Assembly: GCA_958477465.1 (NCBI GenBank)
Contig: CAUEFX010000034.1
Coordinates: 1-42,490, forward strand
Origin: an uncultured Bacteroides sp.
GTDB lineage: Bacteria; Bacteroidota; Bacteroidia; Bacteroidales; Bacteroidaceae
DNA: 42,490 bases
Direction of reading: 5' to 3'
The notes below the pieces were generated by a model that searched no databases, was not told the DNA's origin, and saw only the letters and a list, made by a program, of their open reading frames with translations. The position numbers were made by a program, and so were the translations under genes. This document shows, piece by piece, positions 17,799 to 26,836 of this stretch (its first letter is position 1; each line of letters starts with the position of its first letter).

Positions 17799-19331
17799 AT
17801 GATTAAGAAATTCCAAGTATACATCATGTCGGCTGTCGTGGCCCTGTCTTCCGTCTCCTGCCTCGACAAGATGCCTGAAGACGGAATACCTTTCGACAAG
17901 TCCCTGCAGACAGTAGCCGACGTAAATCTTGCGGTAATAGGCATATACGATACTTTTAAGAGTAAATATCTCTATTCGGGCAACCTTACCCTGCTGCCCG
18001 ATATACAAACCGATCTTGTCTATGGCGTGAACGGCAATACCAATGTTTACGGTGACATCTGGCGGTGGGTGGAAATTAAACCTACCAATACCGATATCGA
18101 AGGAGTGTATGGTACATTGTATGAAGTGATCAACCGTTGTAACTTCCTGCTTGACCGCGTGGACAACGTAAGGAACAAGACGAATAATGACGATGATCTG
18201 GATAAACTCGACATGTGCGTAGGGGAGGCCTGCTTTGCTCGTGCACTGGCCTATTCGGAACTGGTGAAGCTGTTCTGTAAGGCCTATGAGAGCGATGAGG
18301 ATGCTGAGAACGAATTGGGTGTCATCCTCACAGAACACTATCTCGGTGACGAACCGATGAAACGTGCTTCGCTGAAAGCATCCTACCAATACATCCTCGA
18401 TGACCTCGACCGAGCTGTAGAGTATCTCAAACTCAAAGATAGCTTCGATCCCGACAAGGACGGCACTCTGTATGATACCATCTATTTCAATGAATATACG
18501 GCATACGCCCTGCGGGCACGCGTCGCTCTCTATATGAAGAAGTGGGAGGAGGCCATCGAGTACTCCACCAAGGTGATCGACAGCGGATATTATATTCTGT
18601 CGAGCTGCACGCAAGCCGCCACATCAACCACCAGCTATTATAAATATATGTGGACGAATGATTTTTCCACCGAATCTATCTGGAAAGTAGGGTTCACCAC
18701 CAACTCTTACGGAGGTGCGTTGGGGCAGGTCTTTGCCAACTACGACTACAGTACGCTGCGGCCGGACTACGTGCCTGCCGAATGGGCTGTCAACCTGTAT
18801 GATACGAACGACCTGCGCGTATCCACTTTTTTCCAGAGTTTCACTACCGGGTATAGCCACGGGCTTTCATGGCCGCTGCTGATTAAATACTTCGGCAACG
18901 AATCGTTTACAAAGTACAACATCCTCCATGTAAACATGCCGAAAGTACTACGCTTGTCGGAACAATATCTGATCCGCGCAGAGGCTTATGCACAGCAAGA
19001 CCAACCCGACTACGGGAAAGCAGGAGCGGATATTTCCAAGCTACGTATGGCGCGCTACTCCTCTTACGGCGGTTCTACGGCCATGAACAAGGAGAACGCA
19101 ATGGATGTCATTGAGAAAGAACGGGTGAAGGAACTTTACATGGAAGGCTTTCGTCTGCACGACTTGAAACGTTGGCACAAGGGTTTCGAACGTAAACCGC
19201 AAAGCCAGTCACTTTCGAACGGCAGCAGCCTGAAAGTGGAAAAAGACGATCCTCTGTTCGTATGGCCGATACCCCAGCATGAACTGGATGCACCGGGGTC
19301 GGAAATAGAGCCTAATGAAAGTAATAAATAA
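17799..19331 (+). CDS. SusD/RagB-family outer-membrane lipoprotein
   Basis: A 510-residue protein with a lipoprotein signal (SSVSC, about residue 24). The N-terminal SusD-like half has TPR-type helices (NLAVIGIYDTFKS, CFARALAYSELVKLF); the C-terminal RagB/SusD domain has the usual signatures LRLSEQYLIRAEAYAQ and RVKELYMEGFRLHDLKRW and ends in the typical FVWPIPQHELDAPGSEIEPN. It forms the lid of the SusC channel and captures substrate at the cell surface. It starts 20 bases after the end of the SusC coding region. SusD is intact although its SusC is frameshifted, which suggests the frameshift is recent or reversible. Confidence 0.95.
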   Translation: MIKKFQVYIMSAVVALSSVSCLDKMPEDGIPFDKSLQTVADVNLAVIGIYDTFKSKYLYSGNLTLLPDIQTDLVYGVNGNTNVYGDIWRWVEIKPTNTDIEGVYGTLYEVINRCNFLLDRVDNVRNKTNNDDDLDKLDMCVGEACFARALAYSELVKLFCKAYESDEDAENELGVILTEHYLGDEPMKRASLKASYQYILDDLDRAVEYLKLKDSFDPDKDGTLYDTIYFNEYTAYALRARVALYMKKWEEAIEYSTKVIDSGYYILSSCTQAATSTTSYYKYMWTNDFSTESIWKVGFTTNSYGGALGQVFANYDYSTLRPDYVPAEWAVNLYDTNDLRVSTFFQSFTTGYSHGLSWPLLIKYFGNESFTKYNILHVNMPKVLRLSEQYLIRAEAYAQQDQPDYGKAGADISKLRMARYSSYGGSTAMNKENAMDVIEKERVKELYMEGFRLHDLKRWHKGFERKPQSQSLSNGSSLKVEKDDPLFVWPIPQHELDAPGSEIEPNESNK

Positions 19332-19349
19332 GCTAAAAGATTTATGATA

Positions 19350-20249
19350 ATGAAAAAAATATTAATCGGATGCATGGCGGTTCTGGCTGCCTTGGCAAGC
19401 CTTACCGGATGCGATCAGGACCGGAAGGTGTACAGCGGGCGCAATTACCTGATGTTTTCCGACACGCTTTATCACTATGCCGTGCAGGAGAACAACGAGA
19501 GGTTTGAAGTTCCGGTGTCGGCCACCAGAAGCGCCGGATACGATCGCACGTTCGCTGTAGAAGTGATAGATAAAAGTAGTAATGCCATAGAAGGAAAACA
19601 TTATAGGCTCTTGTCGAATACTGTAATTATCAAGGCGGGTGAGATGACTGCCGGTGTTGAGATAGAAGGGGTATATGGCAATATTGGCATCACCGACTCT
19701 CTCGGTTTCGCCCTGCGGCTGATTATCCCGGAGTCGGAACAATGGGATCTGTATGGAACAGAGGCCAAAGTAGTGTTGCAGAAGGTGTGCCCGTTCGATA
19801 TCAATAACTTTACCGGTTACTGCAAGGTCACTTCGTCTTATTTCGCCAACTACCTGCCGAATACGACTCTCCGCCTTATCACTTCCGAACTTGTAGAGGG
19901 AGAGGAGAACACGATTGTGCTGCATGGGCTCTACTACGAAGGTTATGACACCAAGATAAAGTTCGACAACAGGGACGTACTTGAACCGAGTATCGAGATG
20001 GAAGAACATGTCTGTGGAAATACGAGCCAGGCGTTTGGCACAGTCTATGGAGACGGTAAACTGGTGATGTCGCAGCCTTCGGGCTATCCGGCCTATTTCA
20101 ATACCTGTCAGAAGTTTGTCTTCCAGTATACCAACTTGCGGGTAGACAACAAGGACGGTTCGCTGTTCGGCGTAGTGGATACTCCAGCCAACCTCATCGA
20201 ATGGATAAGTGAAGCGGAAGCCGAGAAACTGAAAGAACAAGGATATTAA
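19350..20249 (+). CDS. DUF4843/DUF4984-like lipoprotein
   Basis: About 299 residues from the ATG at 19350 (MKKILIGCMAVLAALASLTGCDQD; an ATG two codons earlier is also possible). The lipobox is LTGC. The first half (about 25-150) resembles the Calx-beta-like DUF4843 fold common beside SusD (YLMFSDTLYHYAVQENN, FAVEVIDKSSNAIEGKHY). The second half (from CPFDINNFTGYCKV) resembles DUF4984, a domain I know from similar operons. The function is unknown; it is probably a surface-exposed substrate-binding accessory of SusCD. It lies 12-18 bases after SusD and 18 before the next gene, so it is firmly in the operon. Confidence 0.75.
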   Translation: MKKILIGCMAVLAALASLTGCDQDRKVYSGRNYLMFSDTLYHYAVQENNERFEVPVSATRSAGYDRTFAVEVIDKSSNAIEGKHYRLLSNTVIIKAGEMTAGVEIEGVYGNIGITDSLGFALRLIIPESEQWDLYGTEAKVVLQKVCPFDINNFTGYCKVTSSYFANYLPNTTLRLITSELVEGEENTIVLHGLYYEGYDTKIKFDNRDVLEPSIEMEEHVCGNTSQAFGTVYGDGKLVMSQPSGYPAYFNTCQKFVFQYTNLRVDNKDGSLFGVVDTPANLIEWISEAEAEKLKEQGY

Positions 20250-20267
20250 CTATAAAAACATACAATT

Positions 20268-21929
20268 ATGAAAATAAGAAAACTGCAAAGTATGAGTTGG
20301 ATCATGGTATTGGCCATGATGGCAATAACAGCATTCATCGCGTGCTCGGACAGTGATGGTGAAGAAGACACGACGGTTGTTTTCCCCGAACTGAAGACCC
20401 TCATTTGTGACGGTAATGAAACTGCCGAAATATCTTTCGAAACCGATGCGGACTGGGAACTCTCCAGTAACGCCGGATGGTGTAAGTTTCAAAACGGTGA
20501 ATTCCTTGAGAGCCTGATATACGGGAAGGCCGGGAAACAGACTGTCACAATCAAAGCATCGAATGACGGACAGAACTATAACGAAGATGCAATCGCAGAA
20601 ATTACGCTGAAGATGAGTGGGCAATCGCAGGTTATCTACAAAGTGACACGTGTTAAAAAAGAGTATGAAAATCTCGTGATCAGCGATGAGGAAGGCAATA
20701 TATATGATAAGGACCATCCATTGACAATTAAGGGGAACAATACATTCGGACCCGTTTATACAGTGCTCAGTGCACGGGCGGAAAGCGGTGTGAAAATCGG
20801 TTTCACCAATCCGGAATGGCTGAATTTCACCATCGATGAGGTTACCGGAGCATACAAGTTTACTTTTAACATCGAAAACACAATCGGGCTGAACGCTAAG
20901 TATGCGATTGCCGGTGGGAAGTATGTACTGACTTTCATTACCGAAGATGCGAACACGGCCAAGACCGACAAGGTGCGCAAGGTTGAAATCCCTTTAATTT
21001 ATGAAGGATTGCAGCGGGATGTCATCAACATCAGCCCTACTTATCAGAATGCGGTGGTTAGTGTGGATGGAAAGGATATTTCGGATGGTGTAACGACCTT
21101 TAGCCGGATGGAGTCTACAATTACCGTATACAATGATGAGTTTGAAGTCATGATGTTCGAACAGCAGGAGCGTGACGGGGTGTATACCTATGATTTCGGT
21201 AAGGAAGTGAATTGGCTGCATGCCTCCACCGGTGCAAATGCCGACAAGGATAAACTGACGGTTACCGTTGATCGTAACTTGAATACCGAACAGAGATCAG
21301 CCACTGTCATGGTATTTCCTAAGGCTGTTTATGATGAGATAAAAGGCGATTGGGAAGGGAATCTTATAGATACCGGTACCGGTGATATCAAAGCGAATTA
21401 TACCGCAAACACGATGGCTACCCTGACTCAGGAGGCTTGGCGGGAGCAGGGCGAAAGAATCGGATTCAAGGCATTGTTTCTGTACGCGTATGATTATGAC
21501 CAGACGGGTTTTCGAAACATAAAGGATTTCCATGAAGGAGCTTTTGTCAAATTCGAAGATTTAAAGAATTCTGCAGGCGTCGAACAGTATAATGTGACCG
21601 ATAATAATGTGTGGAAAGCCGTTATCCCCAGAAGCCTTATCGATGAGCTTGGAGAACTCGGTCCGGGTAAGTTGATATTTGAACTCGTTGATGCGGCGAC
21701 CGATCAGGAAATACTGGAAAAACAGGCTGACATCAACATATCGTCAGAGAAAATGTCTGGAAAAGCCTGGTCTCAGGATGCGAAAACAGAAGTGCGCATA
21801 GACGGGCTCGGAGTAGCGTTTAATGCTCCCGATTCATACAAGAATGACTATCAGTTGGTTGTTATGGGGGAAGGTGACGAGGTGCTTGCACTCTGCATTG
21901 TCGAAATCGTAGATGACAAAAAGGAATAA
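20268..21929 (+). CDS. DUF5003-like lipoprotein with BACON-like N-terminal domain
   Basis: A 553-residue lipoprotein (signal with AFIACSDSD). Residues about 40-130 look like a BACON-type beta-sandwich (AEISFETDADWELSSNAGWCKF). The remainder holds further beta-rich segments (WLNFTIDEVTGAYKF, VNWLHASTGANADKDKLTVTV) that again follow the tryptophan-plus-small-residue pattern of BACON/Ig-like modules. I associate the overall layout with DUF5003, from memory. No catalytic residues are recognised. It is probably a surface binding protein of the operon. It sits 18 bases after the previous gene and 66 before the next. Confidence 0.7.
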   Translation: MKIRKLQSMSWIMVLAMMAITAFIACSDSDGEEDTTVVFPELKTLICDGNETAEISFETDADWELSSNAGWCKFQNGEFLESLIYGKAGKQTVTIKASNDGQNYNEDAIAEITLKMSGQSQVIYKVTRVKKEYENLVISDEEGNIYDKDHPLTIKGNNTFGPVYTVLSARAESGVKIGFTNPEWLNFTIDEVTGAYKFTFNIENTIGLNAKYAIAGGKYVLTFITEDANTAKTDKVRKVEIPLIYEGLQRDVINISPTYQNAVVSVDGKDISDGVTTFSRMESTITVYNDEFEVMMFEQQERDGVYTYDFGKEVNWLHASTGANADKDKLTVTVDRNLNTEQRSATVMVFPKAVYDEIKGDWEGNLIDTGTGDIKANYTANTMATLTQEAWREQGERIGFKALFLYAYDYDQTGFRNIKDFHEGAFVKFEDLKNSAGVEQYNVTDNNVWKAVIPRSLIDELGELGPGKLIFELVDAATDQEILEKQADINISSEKMSGKAWSQDAKTEVRIDGLGVAFNAPDSYKNDYQLVVMGEGDEVLALCIVEIVDDKKE

Positions 21930-21995
21930 GGCTGTTTCTATAACAGAATACGGACAGTTTTCACTGCAACTAACAATACAGAAAAGGAAATATAA

Positions 21996-24791
21996 ATGGA
22001 CTCGAAGAAAATTATAAAAGGAAAACTATTTTTTGTTGCACTTGTCGCCATGCTATGCAGTGTGGTGGCAGGCGGATGCTCTGACGATAAGGACGAACTG
22101 GAGGGCAAGCAGTATGGATACGTGCAGTTCAAACTTTATAAGTCGGCATCCTATGCGCAGGAAAATGCAACCCGGACGGACGTGAAAACTACGCGCGCCA
22201 CCGGATTGGAGAAGCTGAGCGAGGCTCGGAAAGTGGAAATCGAAATGCAATATAACAGCATGAGCATCACACAAACTCTGGTACTAAACGCCTATAATGA
22301 GGAAAATGCCGAGTACGGAACGAAAAGCGACAAATTGCAATTGCTGACGGGCAACTACAGAATTGTAGGCTATAAGCTGCTGGATAAGTTGGATGAAGTG
22401 ATTGTCGGCATATCTGCCGGTTCGGATGAGAGCTTTGAAGTCGTTTCGCGCGGATTGACCTTGAAGGATCTTGTCGTAGACTCGCAACCGCGGGGAATGG
22501 TAACTTTCAAACTGGTAAAATCGGGGCTGAATACACGTGCTGCCGATGGGGAAGAGATCGATTACCTGTTCAGTGATATCAAGATTATTGACGTGACGGT
22601 GACTAACACGTTTACGCGTATTCCTACAGTCATCAAGAATTTGAAAGTCACTTATAAAGAAGAGTACGAAGAGCATCCCAACACCGATTATACCGATGAC
22701 AACAATAGTAATAAGGATAAGTATAAGGATATAGGCACAGCCCGATGTGACTCTGCCGTGTGGCTGCCGGGCGGAACCTATCAGGTGACCTCATACACTA
22801 TTTACAAGAAAAGCGGTGTATTGGTGACTCAACTTGACTCCAGATCTCAATTGGATGGAAACGAGGAGTTTACAATTGTGGACAACCAGCAGACAAAAGA
22901 TGCTGTCATTCCTATCCAATTGTCTCCGGTTGCTGCATACATCAAAGACTATAAGGCACTGAAAGCTATATGGGAAGCATTGGACGGACAGAACTGGAGC
23001 TATCATGGCGAAACAAGTCCGGCCGGTTCAACATGGAATTTCAATAAGGAGATAGACATGTGGGGTGACCAGCCGGGAGTGTCTTTGGACAGCAAGGGAC
23101 GTGTCATCAGTTTGAGCTTTGAAGGCTTTGGGGTAAAGGGCAGAGTACCCGATGCTATCGGGCAATTGACAGAACTGAAGGTCCTGTCTTTCGGATCGCA
23201 CAATGAGAAATTGGGCGGACGGTTGTTTACGCCCAGTGGAATTACTCCGGACATGAGCGATGTGCAAAGGCAGAAGATGCGCATGCACTACAAAGAACTT
23301 TTTCTCGATTACGACCCGAGAGAAAATATGTCGGAACTTTTGCAGGATGGAATCAACCGTAATCCGGATTTGCCGGATATCCGGAAGAGTAGCCGTATCA
23401 CTCAGAAAGACATTCAGATAGGACAGACTACCAATACTATCACCTTTGTGTCGAAGGCTGTGATGAGGCTGAAAAAATTGCAACAGCTTTACATCGCAAA
23501 TTCCCCGATCAAGGCAGAAAACATTTGTACGGAGTGGGAAAATGCCAATTCCGAATATGCCCGTGAATATGAAGAGGAGAGTAAATCGTGGGGATGGAGG
23601 AACTTTACGGATCTGACAGACATAGAGGTTTATAACTGTCCGAATCTGACAAGACTGCCCGAATTTCTGTTCGAACTGCCCGAAATCCAGTTGCTGAACA
23701 TCGCCAACAACCAAGGCATTGACGGATTGAATGGGGCAAAGGACGGTACAGGCGAGCAATTGACCGATGACTGGAAGAGATTGGCAGATGCTCCTGTCGG
23801 TGCAAAACTCCAGATTCTCTACCTCGGATACAACAACCTCACAACGTTTCCTCCGTATGAGTCACTGAACAAGATGAGAAAACTGGGATTGCTCGATTGT
23901 ATCAATAACAAGCTGACCGGGACATTGTCGGCATTCGGCAAGGAGGTGGAATTTACCACTTTGACCCTGAGCTATAATCAGATCGATGACATTCCGGACA
24001 ACTTCTGCGGGTTTACCGAGCAGGTGGAAACTCTGGATCTTTCGCATAACCAGATAGAGTATATCCCTAACATTTTTGATGCTGCATCTGTCTATGTGAT
24101 GGAAACGGTTAACTTCTCTTACAATCGGATTGGTAAAAACGGTCCTAATATTAAAGGCTCGATGGAAGATTTTAGAGGAATCAACGCCTCTACGGTTATA
24201 TTGGCGAACAACCTTATCACTAAGTTTCCCACAGAACTGTTTGCAAAAGGCTCGCCCATCTCTACCATTGATTTAAGCAATAATCTGATGAAGGAGGTGC
24301 CGGAGAACTCTTTGAAATCCGAGAATGGTAACTATAAAAATACACATCTGTTGAGTGTGATCGATCTGCGGTTCAACAAACTGACGAAACTGTCGGATGA
24401 CTTCCGTGCAACCACATTGCCGTACTTGACGAATATCGACCTCAGCTACAACTGTTTCTCCAAATTCCCCACGGCGCCGCTCAACAGCAGTCAGCTGCAG
24501 GCTATCGGTATCCGTTATCAACGCGATGCCGCCGGCAACCGTATCTTGCGCGAATGGCCTACAGGAATTACCACTTGTCCGAGTCTCATTCAGTTGCAGA
24601 TCGGTTCGAATGACATCCGGAAGGTGAACGAATCGCTGACGGGACAGTTGTATATCGTGGACATCAAGGACAATCCGAACATCAGTATCGATGTGACGGG
24701 CGTATGCCCTTATATAAAAGCCGGCATGTATAAGCTGATCTATGACAAAACGCAGGACATCCGTGGCTGCGATGCTTTAGACATAAAATGA
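21996..24791 (+). CDS. DUF4458 leucine-rich-repeat lipoprotein
   Basis: A 931-residue lipoprotein (signal VVAGGCSDDKD). The N-terminal part (about 35-310) contains beta-rich DUF4458-like modules (YGYVQFKLYKSASY; RGMVTFKLVKSG). From about residue 325 to the end it is a leucine-rich-repeat solenoid: LTELKVLSFGS, LQQLYIANSPI, LTRLPEFLFELPEIQLLNIANN, LQILYLGYNNLTTFP, FTTLTLSYNQIDDIP, VETLDLSHNQIEYIP, STIDLSNNLMKEVP, LSVIDLRFNKLTKL, LTNIDLSYNCFSKFP. LRR solenoids bind proteins, so a proteinaceous ligand at the cell surface is likely (inference). It is followed after 21 bases by a second, smaller LRR lipoprotein. The gene appears complete. Confidence 0.85.
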   Translation: MDSKKIIKGKLFFVALVAMLCSVVAGGCSDDKDELEGKQYGYVQFKLYKSASYAQENATRTDVKTTRATGLEKLSEARKVEIEMQYNSMSITQTLVLNAYNEENAEYGTKSDKLQLLTGNYRIVGYKLLDKLDEVIVGISAGSDESFEVVSRGLTLKDLVVDSQPRGMVTFKLVKSGLNTRAADGEEIDYLFSDIKIIDVTVTNTFTRIPTVIKNLKVTYKEEYEEHPNTDYTDDNNSNKDKYKDIGTARCDSAVWLPGGTYQVTSYTIYKKSGVLVTQLDSRSQLDGNEEFTIVDNQQTKDAVIPIQLSPVAAYIKDYKALKAIWEALDGQNWSYHGETSPAGSTWNFNKEIDMWGDQPGVSLDSKGRVISLSFEGFGVKGRVPDAIGQLTELKVLSFGSHNEKLGGRLFTPSGITPDMSDVQRQKMRMHYKELFLDYDPRENMSELLQDGINRNPDLPDIRKSSRITQKDIQIGQTTNTITFVSKAVMRLKKLQQLYIANSPIKAENICTEWENANSEYAREYEEESKSWGWRNFTDLTDIEVYNCPNLTRLPEFLFELPEIQLLNIANNQGIDGLNGAKDGTGEQLTDDWKRLADAPVGAKLQILYLGYNNLTTFPPYESLNKMRKLGLLDCINNKLTGTLSAFGKEVEFTTLTLSYNQIDDIPDNFCGFTEQVETLDLSHNQIEYIPNIFDAASVYVMETVNFSYNRIGKNGPNIKGSMEDFRGINASTVILANNLITKFPTELFAKGSPISTIDLSNNLMKEVPENSLKSENGNYKNTHLLSVIDLRFNKLTKLSDDFRATTLPYLTNIDLSYNCFSKFPTAPLNSSQLQAIGIRYQRDAAGNRILREWPTGITTCPSLIQLQIGSNDIRKVNESLTGQLYIVDIKDNPNISIDVTGVCPYIKAGMYKLIYDKTQDIRGCDALDIK

Positions 24792-24812
24792 TAAACCAAT
24801 AAGATTCTATCA

Positions 24813-26789
24813 ATGAAATATTTATATAAGATAATATCGGGAATGCTCCTTCTCACGGGCTGTCTGGTAGGTTCGTGCAAAGAAAACGACAATGCAAGCA
24901 TTCCGGGAGGTGTTGCAGTGGATAAGGAAGAAATAACAATCGGTCCGGAAGGAGGAACCGAAAGAATAGCAGTCTCTTCTTACTCGAACTGGGTGGCAGG
25001 TGCATCCAGACCCTGGATTTTCGTTTCACCTGCAAATGGGTCCGGTTCGTCGGAATGTATCCTTGCCATTGACTCTACCTTGGAGAATACGGTGCGTACC
25101 TCACAGATTCGTTTCACTCCGGAAGGGCAGGAGTCCAAGTTGATTACCGTCACCCAATTCGGTTTCGGAAAACAGATCATCGTAAAGGAACCGGATGTGG
25201 AAATCGCAAGCTCGGAGGTTTATAGCAAGCGCTATTTCGATGCGGTCATATCGAGCAATGTGAATTTCCGGATCGACCGGGATCGCATCGATTACTCCTT
25301 TGTCGGAGAAGAGTCGATGACCGATGAAGACAAAGCGGAGTTTGAAGCGGATAAGACCGGTTGGCTTACACCGCCGAAAGATTCAGAATTGACTTTGAAC
25401 CTCGACAGGAAAGCGCGTCCGCGTACCGTCAAAACAAAATTCCGTTGGGAAATGAATACCACTCCATACATCCGGGTGGCGAAGATCCGTCTTGTTCCGG
25501 AGAACCCGGAGGAAGACCAGTTGGTGGATGAAAGCGGCAACCCCATCGAGGCATTTATTCTGACGGTGACTCAAAAGGCGGCTCCGAAGATTGAGGACAA
25601 CCGTTCGGGAGATTCATTGGCCATCATCACAATCAATGAGAAGATTCAGAGTATGGTGACTTTTGAAGCGAGCGAGAATATGAGAAATTGGGATTACGTA
25701 ACCTTGTGGGAAGCTACCGATGAGGATGTACCTGATGGAGCTGTAGGGCGTGTGCGTTCCGTCAAATTCTTCTTGTTCAATCTGCAGGAGGGCGAGACAT
25801 TGCCCAAAGAAGTACGTTACCTCAAATATCTGGAATCTTTCGAAATTCAGAGTAACTCCAATAATCAGATGCGCATTGTTTCGTTAGGCGAAGAGATCTG
25901 TGAACTGAAATATTTGAAGGAACTGAGTGTGTCAGCCTACGGTATGGACAAGTTGCCCGAGAATTTCGTTAAGTTGGGAGGGAAAGTCGATAAAAGCTAT
26001 CGGGGGCTGGAGAAGCTCGATCTGTCGAGCAACAACTTCGCGTCATTGGCTGCCATTACGGAAGTCGTGAATGTGGAGAACTTTCCGGAACTACATTCAT
26101 TCGGATTGGTAGGCTGCCGCCGGAGTGACTCTTATTCCGACCTGAGCCAGGGACATACTTATAACGGGAGACCCCTCGGACTGGATATCAACATCAGTTC
26201 GGGAGCGGAGAAGACGGCATTCCTCTCATTACTGACCTGGGACAACCTAAAGACGCTGCGGCTCTCCTACAATTTTATTGAAGGACAGTTACCCACGGAC
26301 GAAGAGATGGAAAGTGCACTCCGGAGTGCCGGAAAACCGGTACATTATCAGGACAGTGACTTTTCCGATAATGAGGAAGACTATCTGGACAAGCTGGTGG
26401 GTGATACCTGTATCTGGCTGAAAACGAACGATAATCCAGTCGCATTTACGCAAACCAACAAGGATGTCTTGTCGGTGACCGGACAAGAGGTGTTGCGTGT
26501 CTTGCCGAAAGCCCGTTCGTTCTCCATCAACTTGAATTTCCTGACAGGCCCGTTGCCCAAATGGATTTTGTTTCACCCGTACTTCATAGAGTGGGATCCC
26601 ATGACACTGGTTCTCAACCAACAGGAGAACGGCAAAAACTCTGCCGGTGATAAAGTCGGGTTCAATAATGTCGATGCGGTGAAGTTCAACTTTGATTATT
26701 ATTACGGCAAAGAGAAACCGGACGCTGCAACGGTAGCCGGAGTCGCTTATCCGCTGTATTACCACAGGTATGTGGCAACAGGCAAATAA
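24813..26789 (+). CDS. BACON and leucine-rich-repeat lipoprotein
   Basis: A 658-residue lipoprotein (signal LTGCLVGSCKEND; either cysteine could be lipidated, the LVGSC one fitting best). Residues about 35-115 are a BACON domain: EITIGPEGGTERIAVSSYSNW, then PWIFVSP and the closing TVTQFG. A second beta-rich region follows (about 120-260, ending FILTVTQKAAP). From about 280 there are irregular leucine-rich repeats (LKYLESFEIQSN, LKYLKELSVSAYGMDKLPENF, LEKLDLSSNNFASL, LKTLRLSYNFIEGQLP, LRVLPKARSFSINLNFLTGPLP). It is probably a surface adhesin or substrate-binding partner of the adjacent LRR protein and protease. It lies 47 bases before the subtilase gene. Confidence 0.85.
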   Translation: MKYLYKIISGMLLLTGCLVGSCKENDNASIPGGVAVDKEEITIGPEGGTERIAVSSYSNWVAGASRPWIFVSPANGSGSSECILAIDSTLENTVRTSQIRFTPEGQESKLITVTQFGFGKQIIVKEPDVEIASSEVYSKRYFDAVISSNVNFRIDRDRIDYSFVGEESMTDEDKAEFEADKTGWLTPPKDSELTLNLDRKARPRTVKTKFRWEMNTTPYIRVAKIRLVPENPEEDQLVDESGNPIEAFILTVTQKAAPKIEDNRSGDSLAIITINEKIQSMVTFEASENMRNWDYVTLWEATDEDVPDGAVGRVRSVKFFLFNLQEGETLPKEVRYLKYLESFEIQSNSNNQMRIVSLGEEICELKYLKELSVSAYGMDKLPENFVKLGGKVDKSYRGLEKLDLSSNNFASLAAITEVVNVENFPELHSFGLVGCRRSDSYSDLSQGHTYNGRPLGLDINISSGAEKTAFLSLLTWDNLKTLRLSYNFIEGQLPTDEEMESALRSAGKPVHYQDSDFSDNEEDYLDKLVGDTCIWLKTNDNPVAFTQTNKDVLSVTGQEVLRVLPKARSFSINLNFLTGPLPKWILFHPYFIEWDPMTLVLNQQENGKNSAGDKVGFNNVDAVKFNFDYYYGKEKPDAATVAGVAYPLYYHRYVATGK

Positions 26790-26836
26790 CCCCCTGTCGG
26801 GTACTTATTAATAAGAACAACTTTTAAATAGAAACA

